A stretch of DNA of 13,950 nucleotides from Treponema sp. UBA1240 (GCA_002308875.1 DBWK01000097.1:7932-21881), one strand, 5' to 3'. Positions 1 through 7,535 are shown, counted from the stretch's first letter. Notes: generated from the letters alone by a model not told the origin. Program-made: numbers and translations.

Positions 1-737
1 CCGTGATAGCTTTCATCCGGTTCAATCATGTCGGCAAATTTACCGGTTGCTTTGTAAGCCTTTTCCCAGTCAAATTTTCCGCTGTCAACAATACAACCGC
101 CGCCCTGAACAGCATGACCGTCCATGTACTTGGTGGTGGAATGAACAACAACGTCTGCACCCCATTCAATCGGGCGGCAGTTTACCGGCGTTGCAAAAGT
201 GTTGTCCACTATAAGCGGAAGATGATTATCGTGAGCAGCTTTCGCCCAGGTTTCAAAATCAAAGACTGTCAAAGCCGGGTTTGCGATTGTTTCGCCAAAA
301 ATGCACTTTGTATTGGGCTTGATTGCCTTTACGATTTCATCATATGAGGCGTTTACATCAACCCAGATGCATTCAATTCCAAGTTTTTTCAATGTAAATC
401 CGAACAGATTGATTGTTCCGCCGTAAATACTTGAAGAAGCAATAAAACTGTCACCGGCACAGCAAAGGTTTAAAACTGAAAGAAGACTTGCCGCCTGACC
501 GCTTGAAGTAAGCATACAGCCCACACCACCTTCAAGGTCGGCGATTTTCTGTTCAACCGCATCGCAGGTAGGATTGGCAAAACGCGAATACATATATTCG
601 GTAGGTTTGTCAAAAAGCGCAGCAACATGGTCGCAACTGTCAAACCTGTAGGTTGTACTCTGAACAATAGGGATTGTTCCCGGACCGCCGTTTTCCGGCT
701 TATAACCTGAATGAAGTACTTTTGTCTCAATTTTCAT
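1..737 (-). CDS. O-acetylhomoserine/cystathionine-type PLP sulfhydrylase (partial, 3' end off window)
   Basis: The first 245 residues can be read on the minus strand from ATG 737; the stop lies beyond the left edge. The fold is the Cys/Met-metabolism PLP-dependent (gamma-family) enzyme. Visible signatures are YSRFANPTCDAVE at about 50-62, SSGQAA at 78-83, IVDNTFATP at 176-184 and HSTTKYMDGHA at 199-209, where K203 should be the Schiff-base lysine. These enzymes make homocysteine or cystathionine from an activated homoserine, in the cytoplasm. The short loop after the lysine (YMDGHAVQGGG) resembles O-acetylhomoserine sulfhydrylase (MetY) more than MetB, but the diagnostic C-terminal half is missing, so cystathionine gamma-synthase or methionine gamma-lyase remain possible. 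A GGAAG ribosome site (745-749) lies 7 bases before the ATG. The gene is transcribed divergently from the YbaK gene. Confidence 0.9.
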   Translation of the reverse strand, partial: MKIETKVLHSGYKPENGGPGTIPIVQSTTYRFDSCDHVAALFDKPTEYMYSRFANPTCDAVEQKIADLEGGVGCMLTSSGQAASLLSVLNLCCAGDSFIASSSIYGGTINLFGFTLKKLGIECIWVDVNASYDEIVKAIKPNTKCIFGETIANPALTVFDFETWAKAAHDNHLPLIVDNTFATPVNCRPIEWGADVVVHSTTKYMDGHAVQGGGCIVDSGKFDWEKAYKATGKFADMIEPDESYH

Positions 738-744
738 AATCAAT

Positions 745-796
745 CTTCCAAATAAGTAATTATTGATTTATAATAACATAGCTTTCAAATTTTGAA
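745..796. promoter_or_regulatory. Divergent promoter region between PLP enzyme and YbaK genes
   Basis: On the minus strand, TTCAAA (791-796), an 18-base spacer and TATAAA (767-772) would start transcription near 760, giving the PLP-enzyme gene a short leader that includes its GGAAG site. On the plus strand a perfect TATAAT (769-774) would start the YbaK transcript near 781; its -35 (TTCCAA, 746-751) is poor. The two -10 boxes overlap. A small palindrome TTCAAATTTTGAA (784-796) covers the minus-strand -35 and could be an operator. All of this is inferred from consensus matches only. Confidence 0.4.
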
Positions 797-822
797 CAGA
801 TACGCAAAATCAAGGAATAAAA

Positions 823-1302
823 ATGGCAATTGACAAGGTAAGAGCATTTTTTGCTTCTTTCGGTGAAGATAACCGGATTATTGAATTTCCGGTTTCAAGC
901 GCAACAGTTGCATTGGCGGCAGAAGCACTTAAATGCAAACCGGAACGTATTGCAAAAACACTTTCGTTCATGGTTGACGAAAAACCGATTCTTATAGTTG
1001 CCGCCGGCGACGCAAAAATCGATAACAAAAAATACAAGGAACAGTTTGCAACAAAAGCACGAATGCTTTCACCGGAACAGGTTTCGTTCCTTATAGGACA
1101 CGAAGTTGGCGGTGTATGCCCGTTTGCCGTAAACCCCGGAGTTACAACATATCTTGATGAATCGCTGAAACGTTTTGAAACGGTTTTTCCAGCCTGCGGA
1201 AGCAGTAACAGCGCAATCGAACTGACCATTCCGGAACTTGAAAAATATTCCGGATTTTCAGGCTGGATTTCTGTATGTAAATTACCTGACGGTAATCCAT
1301 AA
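823..1302 (+). CDS. YbaK/ProX-family aminoacyl-tRNA deacylase
   Basis: The 159-residue protein is a single YbaK/aminoacyl-tRNA-editing domain of about the usual family length. Members hydrolyse mischarged tRNAs in the cytoplasm, such as Cys-tRNA(Pro) for YbaK and Ala-tRNA(Pro) for ProX. Visible features are the conserved lysine in RIAKTLSF (K45), the GD.KIDNKKYK segment at 62-72, GHEVGGVCPF at 92-101, and the C-terminal FPACGSSNSAIEL at 122-134. There is no synthetase domain, so it is a freestanding trans-editing factor; the exact tRNA substrate cannot be read from sequence. An AAGGA ribosome site lies about 5-6 bases upstream of the ATG. The xylanase gene follows after 25 bases and may be co-transcribed. 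Confidence 0.88.
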   Translation: MAIDKVRAFFASFGEDNRIIEFPVSSATVALAAEALKCKPERIAKTLSFMVDEKPILIVAAGDAKIDNKKYKEQFATKARMLSPEQVSFLIGHEVGGVCPFAVNPGVTTYLDESLKRFETVFPACGSSNSAIELTIPELEKYSGFSGWISVCKLPDGNP

Positions 1303-1327
1303 TAAATAAAAAATTAAAGGAACTATT

Positions 1328-2350
1328 ATGAAAAAAACACTGGTACTCATATTTTCGCTTGGTCTTGTTTCAATTTTGCTTTCATCGTGCGCAAAAAAGA
1401 CATTAAAAGACTATGCCGCAAAACATGGAGTTAAAACAGGCGTTGCAGTTGCAGTCAGCGATTTGAATAACGAGGAGCATTTGCAAATCATACGTGAAAA
1501 CAGCAGTATTGTTGTTGCCGAAAACTGTATGAAATGGGAAAGCGTTCACCCCGGCAAAACAACATGGAACTGGAACGAAGTTGACCGTATGATTGAATTT
1601 GCGGAAAAAAACAAAATAGCGGTAAAATGGCATACACTGTTCTGGCACAATCAGAACCCGCGCTTTCTTTCATCGCTTGAAACCCGCGAACAGGCGCTGG
1701 AAGTAATGGATGAGCACATTACAACGATTATGACCCGATACAAAGGAAGAATCAGCGAATACGACGTTGTAAACGAAATGTTCAATGAAGACGGTACAAT
1801 GCGCGAAACAATCTGGTACAAAACAATCGGACCGGACTACATAGAGCACGCACTTATTAAGGCTCGGGAGACAGACCCCAACGCCAAACTCTTTCTTAAC
1901 GAGTATAACAACGAAGAACAAGGAAACAAAAAAGCAGATGCAATGTACGAAATGGTAAAAGATTTCGTAAAGCGCGGGATTCCGATTGACGGCGTAGGAT
2001 TCCAGCTGCATCTTGCCACAATTTATCCGTATAATGCGGTTGCCGTAAAATCTAATATCCGCCGCTACGCAGATCTTGGACTGGAAGTTTCTTTCAGTGA
2101 AGTTGATGTTCGCATGCCTGTTCCACCATCAGAAAATAGCTTGAAAACTCAGACAAAAATTTACAGTTCACTTGCAAAACTGGCAAAAGAAGAACCCAAT
2201 GTTACAAGTTTTATCACATGGGGATTCACGGACAAACAAAGCTGGGTTCCCTACACATTTACAGGATACGGAGATGCACTGCTATACAACAGAGACTTAA
2301 AAAAGAAACCTGTTTACGAAGCTGTTCTTCAGGAATTTGCAAAGAAATAA
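1328..2350 (+). CDS. GH10 endo-beta-1,4-xylanase, lipoprotein
   Basis: This 340-residue glycoside hydrolase family 10 enzyme cleaves internal beta-1,4 bonds in xylan with retention of configuration. The N-terminus MKKT followed by a hydrophobic run ends in a lipobox LLSSC, so Cys21 should be lipidated and the enzyme anchored in an envelope membrane. GH10 hallmarks are KWESVHP at 69-75, KWHTLFWHNQNP at 100-111, the acid/base motif DVVNE with Glu150, GVGFQLHL at 222-229, the nucleophile motif FSEVD with Glu258, and WGFTDKQSW at 298-306. Length equals a bare catalytic domain; no carbohydrate-binding module or dockerin is present. The ribosome site AAAGGAA is well spaced. It follows the YbaK gene by 25 bases with no obvious promoter of its own, so it may be read through. 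It converges on the methyltransferase gene with a 43-base gap. Confidence 0.95.
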   Translation: MKKTLVLIFSLGLVSILLSSCAKKTLKDYAAKHGVKTGVAVAVSDLNNEEHLQIIRENSSIVVAENCMKWESVHPGKTTWNWNEVDRMIEFAEKNKIAVKWHTLFWHNQNPRFLSSLETREQALEVMDEHITTIMTRYKGRISEYDVVNEMFNEDGTMRETIWYKTIGPDYIEHALIKARETDPNAKLFLNEYNNEEQGNKKADAMYEMVKDFVKRGIPIDGVGFQLHLATIYPYNAVAVKSNIRRYADLGLEVSFSEVDVRMPVPPSENSLKTQTKIYSSLAKLAKEEPNVTSFITWGFTDKQSWVPYTFTGYGDALLYNRDLKKKPVYEAVLQEFAKK

Positions 2351-2393
2351 AACGCATATTCAACTTATACGCTTTCAAGCGCAAAAGCCTGAT

Positions 2394-3659
2394 TCAGCCC
2401 AGAACTCTGCAAATAACGCACTTGAGATATTCTGACTTTGGATAGCCGGAAAGAACCGGATGATCCGGACCTGCGCCGCGTTTTTCCAGAATCTGAATGT
2501 GCTTGTGGCTGTCCATTGCCGCGTGCATCAGCATATCGCAGAACATGTGCTGTTCCATAAAATACGAACAGGAACAGGTTACAAGAATACCGCCCTCATT
2601 AAGCAACCGCATTGCGCGCAGATTAATTTCCTTGTAGCCGCCGTACGCTTTGTCTATCATTTTTGCCGACTTGGTAAAAGCAGGAGGATCAAGAATCAGC
2701 ACATCAAACTTTTCACCGTCCGCCTCATACTGCTTTAGCAAATCAAAAACATCGGCGCACACTGCGCTCATTTTGCCTTCCGCCTGATTGAGCGCGATGT
2801 TCCGGTTCACCATATCAACGGCTTCCTGCGAAATATCAACTGAAACAACGCTTTTTGCGCCGGCTTTTACCGCGTTCAGCCCGAAAGCGCCCGTGTGGGT
2901 AAACGTGTCCAGAACTTTTTTACCGTGGCAGAAAGGCATAATCGCCTGTCTGTTCCACTTTTGGTCAAGAAAGTATCCGGTTTTCTGACCTTTTTCTATG
3001 TCAACGGCAAGTCTTATTCCGTTTTCTACAATAATCAGATTTGTATCAAACTCTTTGCCTATCCAGCCGGCTTTTTGTGGCAAACCTTCCTTTTCCCTTA
3101 CAGAAGCATCGCTCCTTTCATATATGCCGTCAGGTTTGCAAACCTTGTTCAGCGCTTTTAAAATTTCCGACCGGAACACTTCGCAAGAAAGCGACAAAAA
3201 CTGAACAACCAGAAACACCTTATTTTTTTCATCACAGAATCGTTCACATATCAAACCGGGAATAAAGTCGGCCTCAGCAAAAATAAGCCTGTATGAATCG
3301 TTGTCGGCATAACATATTCTGCGCATATTATACGCGTTAAGAACTTTCTTTTCCCAGTAAGTTTCAGTATCCGCAAGAATCTGGTCAGCATGTTCACTGT
3401 CAATCATGCGCACCGTTATCTTGGACTTGCGGTTAAAAACGCCTGTACCTAAAAAGCCGCCGGCTTTTGTGTATACTTCAACAACAGAACCGTCAGTAAC
3501 AGAACACGAAGAAAAATCCTCAACCTTCCATTCCGATTTTTCATCAGAACGATGCTTTACATGCGAAATTTCATTGTCGAACACCCAGGGGAATCCCTGT
3601 TTAAGTTCGTTTTCTTCGCCCTTTTTAAGAAAAACTCTGGGAAAATTATTGCCGTTCAT
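2394..3659 (-). CDS. RlmI-like class I SAM-dependent 23S rRNA methyltransferase
   Basis: This 421-residue protein resembles RlmI, which makes m5C in 23S rRNA (C1962 in E. coli). The N-terminal part (about 1-85, with KQGFPWVFDNEI) matches the PUA-like RNA-binding domain. The catalytic Rossmann domain shows motif I LDTFTHTGAFGLNA (250-263), acidic VDIS (D275), the catalytic DPPAF (324-328) and TCSCS (361-365) with candidate catalytic cysteines. The tail HPVLSGYPKSEYLKCVICRV is typical of the family. I chose ATG 3659 over an in-frame TTG at 3683 because neither has a ribosome site but a strong promoter sits exactly in front of the ATG. The gene lies 36 bases downstream of the MATE gene in the same direction but appears to have its own promoter and a leaderless transcript. 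The exact rRNA target is inferred from family. Confidence 0.88.
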   Translation of the reverse strand: MNGNNFPRVFLKKGEENELKQGFPWVFDNEISHVKHRSDEKSEWKVEDFSSCSVTDGSVVEVYTKAGGFLGTGVFNRKSKITVRMIDSEHADQILADTETYWEKKVLNAYNMRRICYADNDSYRLIFAEADFIPGLICERFCDEKNKVFLVVQFLSLSCEVFRSEILKALNKVCKPDGIYERSDASVREKEGLPQKAGWIGKEFDTNLIIVENGIRLAVDIEKGQKTGYFLDQKWNRQAIMPFCHGKKVLDTFTHTGAFGLNAVKAGAKSVVSVDISQEAVDMVNRNIALNQAEGKMSAVCADVFDLLKQYEADGEKFDVLILDPPAFTKSAKMIDKAYGGYKEINLRAMRLLNEGGILVTCSCSYFMEQHMFCDMLMHAAMDSHKHIQILEKRGAGPDHPVLSGYPKSEYLKCVICRVLG

Positions 3660-3666
3660 AGTGCAA

Positions 3667-3695
3667 ATTATAACAGAATGCAAAAAACATCACAA
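3667..3695 (-). promoter_or_regulatory. Promoter giving a predicted leaderless methyltransferase mRNA
   Basis: Read on the minus strand, TTGTGA (3690-3695), a 17-base spacer and a perfect TATAAT (3667-3672) precede ATG 3659 by 7 bases. Initiation at the usual distance from the -10 would place the first nucleotide at or next to the A of the ATG. No GGAGG-like sequence exists in the preceding 30 bases. The -35 box lies directly after the stop codon of the upstream MATE gene (3696-3698), so the promoter fills the intergenic space. Seen: boxes and spacing. Inferred: leaderless translation. Confidence 0.65.
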
Positions 3696-5042
3696 TTATA
3701 TAAGCGCGTGTTTCTGCCAGCGGCGGCTTTTCCATCTGAAAAGCATAACAATTCCGCGTGTTGTTTCGTCAGTACCGATTCCAAGCCAAAAACCTACAAG
3801 TCCGAGTCCGCACTTTAAGCCCAGAATGTAACTGCCGAGCACCATAATGCACCAGTTGGAAAAAATACCATACAAAACAGGGAAACGTACATCGCCCGCA
3901 CCTTTAAGCGCGCCTACCGCTACAAGATTCAGCGAGCGCCCGGATTCGATGTATATGGAAAAAAGTAAAAGCGTGTTTACCAGGTTAAAAACTTCGTCAA
4001 TGTCCGTAAATATGCGGATAACAGGAGCTTTTACAAGGTTTACAAGCAGAATCAGCCCCACAGAACACGCTGTTGCAACCCCCTGATAAATCCACAGTTT
4101 TTTATACGCAGTTTCTGATTGTCCTGCACCCACATAATAGCCTATTTTAATCTGTGCAGCATTTCCGACCGCCATCGCAACAACAAAAACAAAGCGGGCG
4201 ATCGTCATTGTGTAAACCTGCGCCGAAATGGCATAGGTTCCAAGTGTAGAAATCATCGCCATGATAACAATCTGACTTGTGTTGTACGAAAGGCTCTCGC
4301 CCGCTGTCGGAATACCGACAGAAAGAACAAGTCTGAAGCTTTCGGCGGGAACATGTGTAATTCCTTTTAAAGAAAAATGCACATCCTGCCGTCGTCGGAT
4401 ATAGAACACAAACATGATGCACGAAACAACCATCGCAAATCCGGATGCACCCGCAACGCCCGGAACACCCAATACCGGCAGTCCGAACCATCCGTACAGC
4501 GAAAGTGCATTTCCGATTACGTTAACAAGGTTTGCAACGATAGAAACAATCATTGCCTCGGTTGTATAACCGTAGCTGCGGAGAATTGCCCCCTGCAGCA
4601 GACTAAACGCGTTAAAAAAGCAGAAAACTCCGCCGTAAATTACAAAATACTGCCAGGCGTAGTGCCGGACGGAATCTTCGAGTGTATAGCAGTTAAGGAG
4701 CGGTCCTGTACCAAAAAATACAATAAGCATGAGCACGATAGAAACCGCAAAAATCATAATTGCGCATGCCTGTGCAATCTGATTCAAATCTTTCTTTGGT
4801 TTTTCCGCACCAATGAACTGGGCAAGAACTATTGAACAGCCTGTACATATCACCGCAAATATCAGATTCAAAAAGAAAGCATACTGAGCCACAAGCCCGA
4901 CCGCCGCTACAGCTTCGTTGCTGTATGAACTCAGCATCATTGTGTCTACGGACGAAACCAGAATTCTGAAAAACTGTTCCATGGCTATTGGCAATGTGAG
5001 TTTTAACATTGGCAATGAGCCGCGATTTTTTATCTGTGTCAT
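3696..5042 (-). CDS. MATE family efflux transporter
   Basis: The 448-residue integral membrane protein has the two-fold MATE architecture, with about twelve hydrophobic segments. MATE proteins export drugs, dyes or metabolites across the inner membrane in exchange for Na+ or H+. Recognisable segments include the N-terminal LTLPIAMEQFFRILVSSVDT (TM1), GLVAQYAFFLNLIFAVICTG, AQFIGAEKPKKDLNQ in the first half, and GIPTAGESLSYN opening the second half, equivalent to the first-half repeat. Length is typical. ATG 5042 is preceded at 4 bases by AGGAG (5047-5051). The substrate cannot be predicted. The gene stands after the triple inverted-repeat block. Its leader carries a run of nine A (5082-5090, plus strand), and no strong promoter is obvious. 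Confidence 0.92.
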   Translation of the reverse strand: MTQIKNRGSLPMLKLTLPIAMEQFFRILVSSVDTMMLSSYSNEAVAAVGLVAQYAFFLNLIFAVICTGCSIVLAQFIGAEKPKKDLNQIAQACAIMIFAVSIVLMLIVFFGTGPLLNCYTLEDSVRHYAWQYFVIYGGVFCFFNAFSLLQGAILRSYGYTTEAMIVSIVANLVNVIGNALSLYGWFGLPVLGVPGVAGASGFAMVVSCIMFVFYIRRRQDVHFSLKGITHVPAESFRLVLSVGIPTAGESLSYNTSQIVIMAMISTLGTYAISAQVYTMTIARFVFVVAMAVGNAAQIKIGYYVGAGQSETAYKKLWIYQGVATACSVGLILLVNLVKAPVIRIFTDIDEVFNLVNTLLLFSIYIESGRSLNLVAVGALKGAGDVRFPVLYGIFSNWCIMVLGSYILGLKCGLGLVGFWLGIGTDETTRGIVMLFRWKSRRWQKHALI

Positions 5043-5158
5043 TTTTCTCCTGATGTTTCAACGATGATACAGTTTTTGCAGAAAAAAAAATAGACGGTTT
5101 CTATAAAAATATGGAATGAAAGAGTATACAAAACTGCCCGACTGCTCTGGCTAATTCC

Positions 5159-5258
5159 GACCATTGGTTAAAACCAATGGTCAACGAGATTTTGCTTCGC
5201 AAAATCTCGCAGAGGCGCTCAAGTATGTTATAATTTTCACTTATGTACTAAGCGCCTC
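5159..5258. repeat. Block of three consecutive inverted repeats (structured intergenic element)
   Basis: Three inverted repeats lie almost back to back. The first (5159-5182) has perfect 11-base arms starting GACCATTGG around a 2-base centre. The second (5185-5209) has perfect 11-base arms CGAGATTTTGC around TTC. The third (5212-5258) has 8-base arms GAGGCGCT/AGCGCCTC, extended by AGTA/TACT after a small internal loop, around an AT-rich centre. None is followed on either strand by a run of T, so they are not classic intrinsic terminators. The block lies between the 3' end of the metal-binding-protein gene and the upstream side of the MATE gene, both on the minus strand. It may be a structured 3' untranslated region, a small RNA, an operator cluster or a dispersed genomic repeat; the sequence alone does not decide. 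Confidence 0.7.
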
Positions 5259-5275
5259 CTAATCCTGTGAGATCG

Positions 5276-6049
5276 TTACAACGCGAGCAGTGTTTCTATG
5301 TTGTTCTTTACGAGATTGTACAAAGCACTGTCACCTGTGTGGTCTGGAAAGTTGCGCCATACAATCACGGCGGAGTTTGGACTTACCGACTTTGCAGGAT
5401 CCGCTATTGAGTTGTGAAGATTGTCTATGATAATGTCAAACTTCTTTTCAGCAGCGAGAGCCAACTGTTCACTTGTAAGCGGTGCGGAACCGAATGTTCC
5501 TGCAACGTTAAGTCCCAAATCTGTTGCAAGCGGAATCTGATCCTTGTGAACCCATACAGTAAGCTTGTCGAGCCCTTTTTCAGCAACCTGAGCACGTCCC
5601 CATTCAATCAGCTTTTTGTATTCGGCAAAACGTTTGTCAGCTTTTTCCTTTGTTCCGGCTTTTTCAGAAAGCATTTGGACCATATTTTCAAGGTTTTCAA
5701 GTGAATTTGTTGTCTTTACCTTTACAACCTTTTCTTTGTCAACTTCAGCCGCGTTGGCGATTGTCTTCATCATGGCCTCATATCCCGCCTGCATAAACAA
5801 TTCAGCCTGAGAAACTTTTACAATATCTTCTGGAGTAATTTCGTATTCAGGCGGATGTTTTAAATTCGCCGGTGCAATAGTCGCAACATCGTCAATTCCT
5901 GCAAGTTCCGCAATAGCGGCAACCCAGCTTGTAGAAGCTACATAAGCAGGTTTCATCGGCTGAACCGGTCTGCTGAAAGACAAACCCAGTAACGCAACAA
6001 GCAGAACCAGTACCATACCAAAAGCAAGTGCTTTATTCATGTTTTTCAT
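5276..6049 (-). CDS. Metal ABC transporter substrate-binding protein (ZnuA/TroA-like)
   Basis: This 257-residue protein fits the cluster A-I metal-binding fold. An N-terminal hydrophobic segment (about 6-26) acts as signal peptide or membrane anchor, and no lipobox cysteine is present. Candidate ligands are His65 in KHPPEYEITPEDI, followed by the typical ADLF-like QAELFMQAGYEA, His168 in VWVHKDQ, His212 in DNLHNS, and His237/Asp240 in FPDHTGD. The order matches ZnuA/TroA proteins that hand Zn2+ or Mn2+ to the permease. It is shorter than the usual 290-310 residues and lacks the His-rich loop. The ATG follows the permease stop directly (TAG ATG), with AGAGG 6 bases upstream inside the permease gene; a second in-frame ATG lies 3 codons later. 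It is the last gene of the ABC operon. Which metal is carried is not decidable. Confidence 0.82.
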   Translation of the reverse strand: MKNMNKALAFGMVLVLLVALLGLSFSRPVQPMKPAYVASTSWVAAIAELAGIDDVATIAPANLKHPPEYEITPEDIVKVSQAELFMQAGYEAMMKTIANAAEVDKEKVVKVKTTNSLENLENMVQMLSEKAGTKEKADKRFAEYKKLIEWGRAQVAEKGLDKLTVWVHKDQIPLATDLGLNVAGTFGSAPLTSEQLALAAEKKFDIIIDNLHNSIADPAKSVSPNSAVIVWRNFPDHTGDSALYNLVKNNIETLLAL

Positions 6050-6871
6050 CTAATACCTCTTGGTTTTAATGAATTTATATAATCCACTCAGCAAAAAAAC
6101 TATGACCGAAAAAACGGCCATTGTTCCGCTGACAGGAAGGTTGAACAAAAGAGAAAATAAATAACTTATTACCGAAAGAAAAAAGCCTGTTAGCGCGCTC
6201 ACGGCAAAAAGTCCTTTTAAGCTCTTTGCGTTCTTTGAAACCGCCGCAACAGGCAGAATGACGAGAGCGTCTATCAAAAGCGCACCGACCATCTTCATCG
6301 CCACAGAAATAACAAGGGCTGTTATCAGCAGCATGAGAAAATTGTGCAGTTTAACGTTTACACCGCAGGATTTGGCAATGTCCTGATCAAAGAACAAAAG
6401 CGAAATAGGTCTGAAACACAGTGTAACGTACAGCACCAGCAGTATTCCCAAGCAAAACAGAATCAGGAGATTGGGCACTGTAAGCGCAAATGGACTGCCC
6501 CACAAAAGTTCCAGCGTGTCTTTTGCCGGAACATCAAACACATGCGACAAAAGCGAAGCAAGACCCATCGTGAGAACCATCATTGCGGAACTCACGGTAG
6601 AAAGCCGCGAGTGTTTGCCGCCGTTCAAAAAATACATTATTACAACAAGAAGAACGTTTATTGCTATGACCACAGGCAAAAGCGGCAGTTTGAGCGCAAT
6701 GGAAAAAATGCCGCCTAACAGAACACCGTGCATGAGCATGTAGCGCATCGGCACAAGGTTGTTCCGCAGAATGATTACACCCGCAAGCGGAAAGCATAGC
6801 CCCGAAACAAGCATTCCAATAAAACCGTAGATAATCGGCTTGAGCGTGAACAAAAAAACAAGCTTACTCAT
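6050..6871 (-). CDS. Metal ABC transporter permease (ZnuB/TroC-like, ABC-3 family)
   Basis: The 273-residue, very hydrophobic protein has about eight transmembrane segments and belongs to the ABC-3 (zinc/manganese/iron) permease family. Recognisable family segments are PLAGVIILRNNLVPMRYMLM near the N-terminus, FFDQDIAKSCGVNV in the cytoplasmic coupling region, and MKMVGALLIDALVILPVAAV late in the chain. ATG 6871 is chosen because GGAGG sits 6 bases upstream; a TTG at 6886 would place the ribosome site inside the gene. The start overlaps the end of the ATPase gene by 8 bases and the stop abuts the binding-protein start, so the three genes are translationally coupled. A single permease gene suggests a homodimer in the inner membrane. 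Confidence 0.92.
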   Translation of the reverse strand: MSKLVFLFTLKPIIYGFIGMLVSGLCFPLAGVIILRNNLVPMRYMLMHGVLLGGIFSIALKLPLLPVVIAINVLLVVIMYFLNGGKHSRLSTVSSAMMVLTMGLASLLSHVFDVPAKDTLELLWGSPFALTVPNLLILFCLGILLVLYVTLCFRPISLLFFDQDIAKSCGVNVKLHNFLMLLITALVISVAMKMVGALLIDALVILPVAAVSKNAKSLKGLFAVSALTGFFLSVISYLFSLLFNLPVSGTMAVFSVIVFLLSGLYKFIKTKRY

Positions 6872-7469
6872 TCCGCGCCTCCCCAAGTCTGATTACTCTC
6901 CAGCCGAGCGAGGCGATAATTTCCTCATCATGTGTAACAGCGATTATTGCACCAGGTTCCGTTTTCATGCCCTGCAAAAGATTTAGGAATGTTTCCTTTG
7001 ACTGCGCATCCAAAAATGAAGAAGGCTCATCCAGCAGCAACAGAGAAGAATTCTGGCAGAAGCACCTTGCGAGCGAAACTCTCTGCCGTTCGCCGCCGGA
7101 GAGTGTGTAAAAAAGGCGCTTACGCAGCTGCCAGCAGTCTGTCTTTTTCATGGACTGTTCTACCTGTTCAGCAGAATAATGCTTTTTGTACAAACCCATT
7201 GCAACAACTTCTTCCGCGGTAACGGGAAAATCGGGATTGGGGAAATCCTGCTTGCAATAGGCGATGTTGTTTTTACCGGTATATGTGATTGTGCCGCCGA
7301 GTGGCTTTTCTATTCCGAGGATTGTTTTAAGAAGGGTTGATTTGCCCGAACCGTTTGCGCCGCACACCAAAAGTTTGTCGCAGGGAAACATTTCAAGCGA
7401 AAGCGGGGAACAAAGAGAAACGCGGTTATAACCGATTGAAAGATTTTCAAGAGAAAGAAGAGGTGCCAA
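6864..7469 (-). CDS. Metal ABC transporter ATP-binding protein (ZnuC/TroB-like)
   Basis: This 201-residue ABC ATPase has Walker A GANGSGKST (37-45), Q-loop Q74, signature LSGGERQR (123-130), Walker B LLLLDEP with D147/E148, D-loop SSFLD, and switch His180 in VTHDEE. It powers metal import through the adjacent permease. It is somewhat shorter than ZnuC (about 250 residues), with a minimal C-terminus. The reading frame has no ATG before the Walker A region except Met27, which would delete the first beta strand, so I take TTG 7469 as the start; an AGG lies 7 bases upstream. TTG initiation may keep expression low. The operon order is ATPase, permease, binding protein. Confidence 0.9.
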   Translation of the reverse strand: MAPLLSLENLSIGYNRVSLCSPLSLEMFPCDKLLVCGANGSGKSTLLKTILGIEKPLGGTITYTGKNNIAYCKQDFPNPDFPVTAEEVVAMGLYKKHYSAEQVEQSMKKTDCWQLRKRLFYTLSGGERQRVSLARCFCQNSSLLLLDEPSSFLDAQSKETFLNLLQGMKTEPGAIIAVTHDEEIIASLGWRVIRLGEARNE

Positions 7470-7504
7470 AGGAACGACCTAAAAAAAGGCTGCCTTCATG
7501 GGGA

Positions 7505-7521
7505 CTTAAAAAAGTTTTAAG
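7505..7521. repeat. AT-rich hairpin before metal ABC operon
   Basis: Perfect 7-base arms CTTAAAA/TTTTAAG surround AAG. It lies about 35 bases upstream of the TTG start of the ATPase, on the minus strand, where an operator for a metal-responsive repressor or an attenuator might be expected. No sequence-level match to a known Zur, MntR or TroR box is claimed. Confidence 0.4.
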
Positions 7522-7535
7522 ATGAACTTCTGTTC

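Noticed and set aside
3..730. Open frames on the plus strand (3-347) and minus strand (470-730) at the left edge
   Set aside because: Both are shadow frames of the partial PLP enzyme, whose real frame runs off the edge and contains all expected family motifs.
810..1229. Long antisense open frame over the YbaK gene (and similar ones over other genes)
   Set aside because: Codon-bias shadows: no ribosome sites, no recognisable domains, and the opposite strand encodes a clear family member.
2351..2393. Possible terminator between the convergent GH10 and methyltransferase genes
   Set aside because: Only a 4-5 base stem (CGCTT/AAGCG, 2370-2381) with a tiny loop and no T-run is present; too weak to call.
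3660..3683. Upstream in-frame TTG start for the rRNA methyltransferase
   Set aside because: It has no ribosome site, adds eight residues not typical of the family, and would lie inside the promoter that abuts the ATG.
5082..5090. Run of nine A as a phase-variation tract for the MATE gene
   Set aside because: It lies in the untranslated leader with no promoter spacing that it would change; homopolymers of this size are common in AT-rich intergenic DNA.
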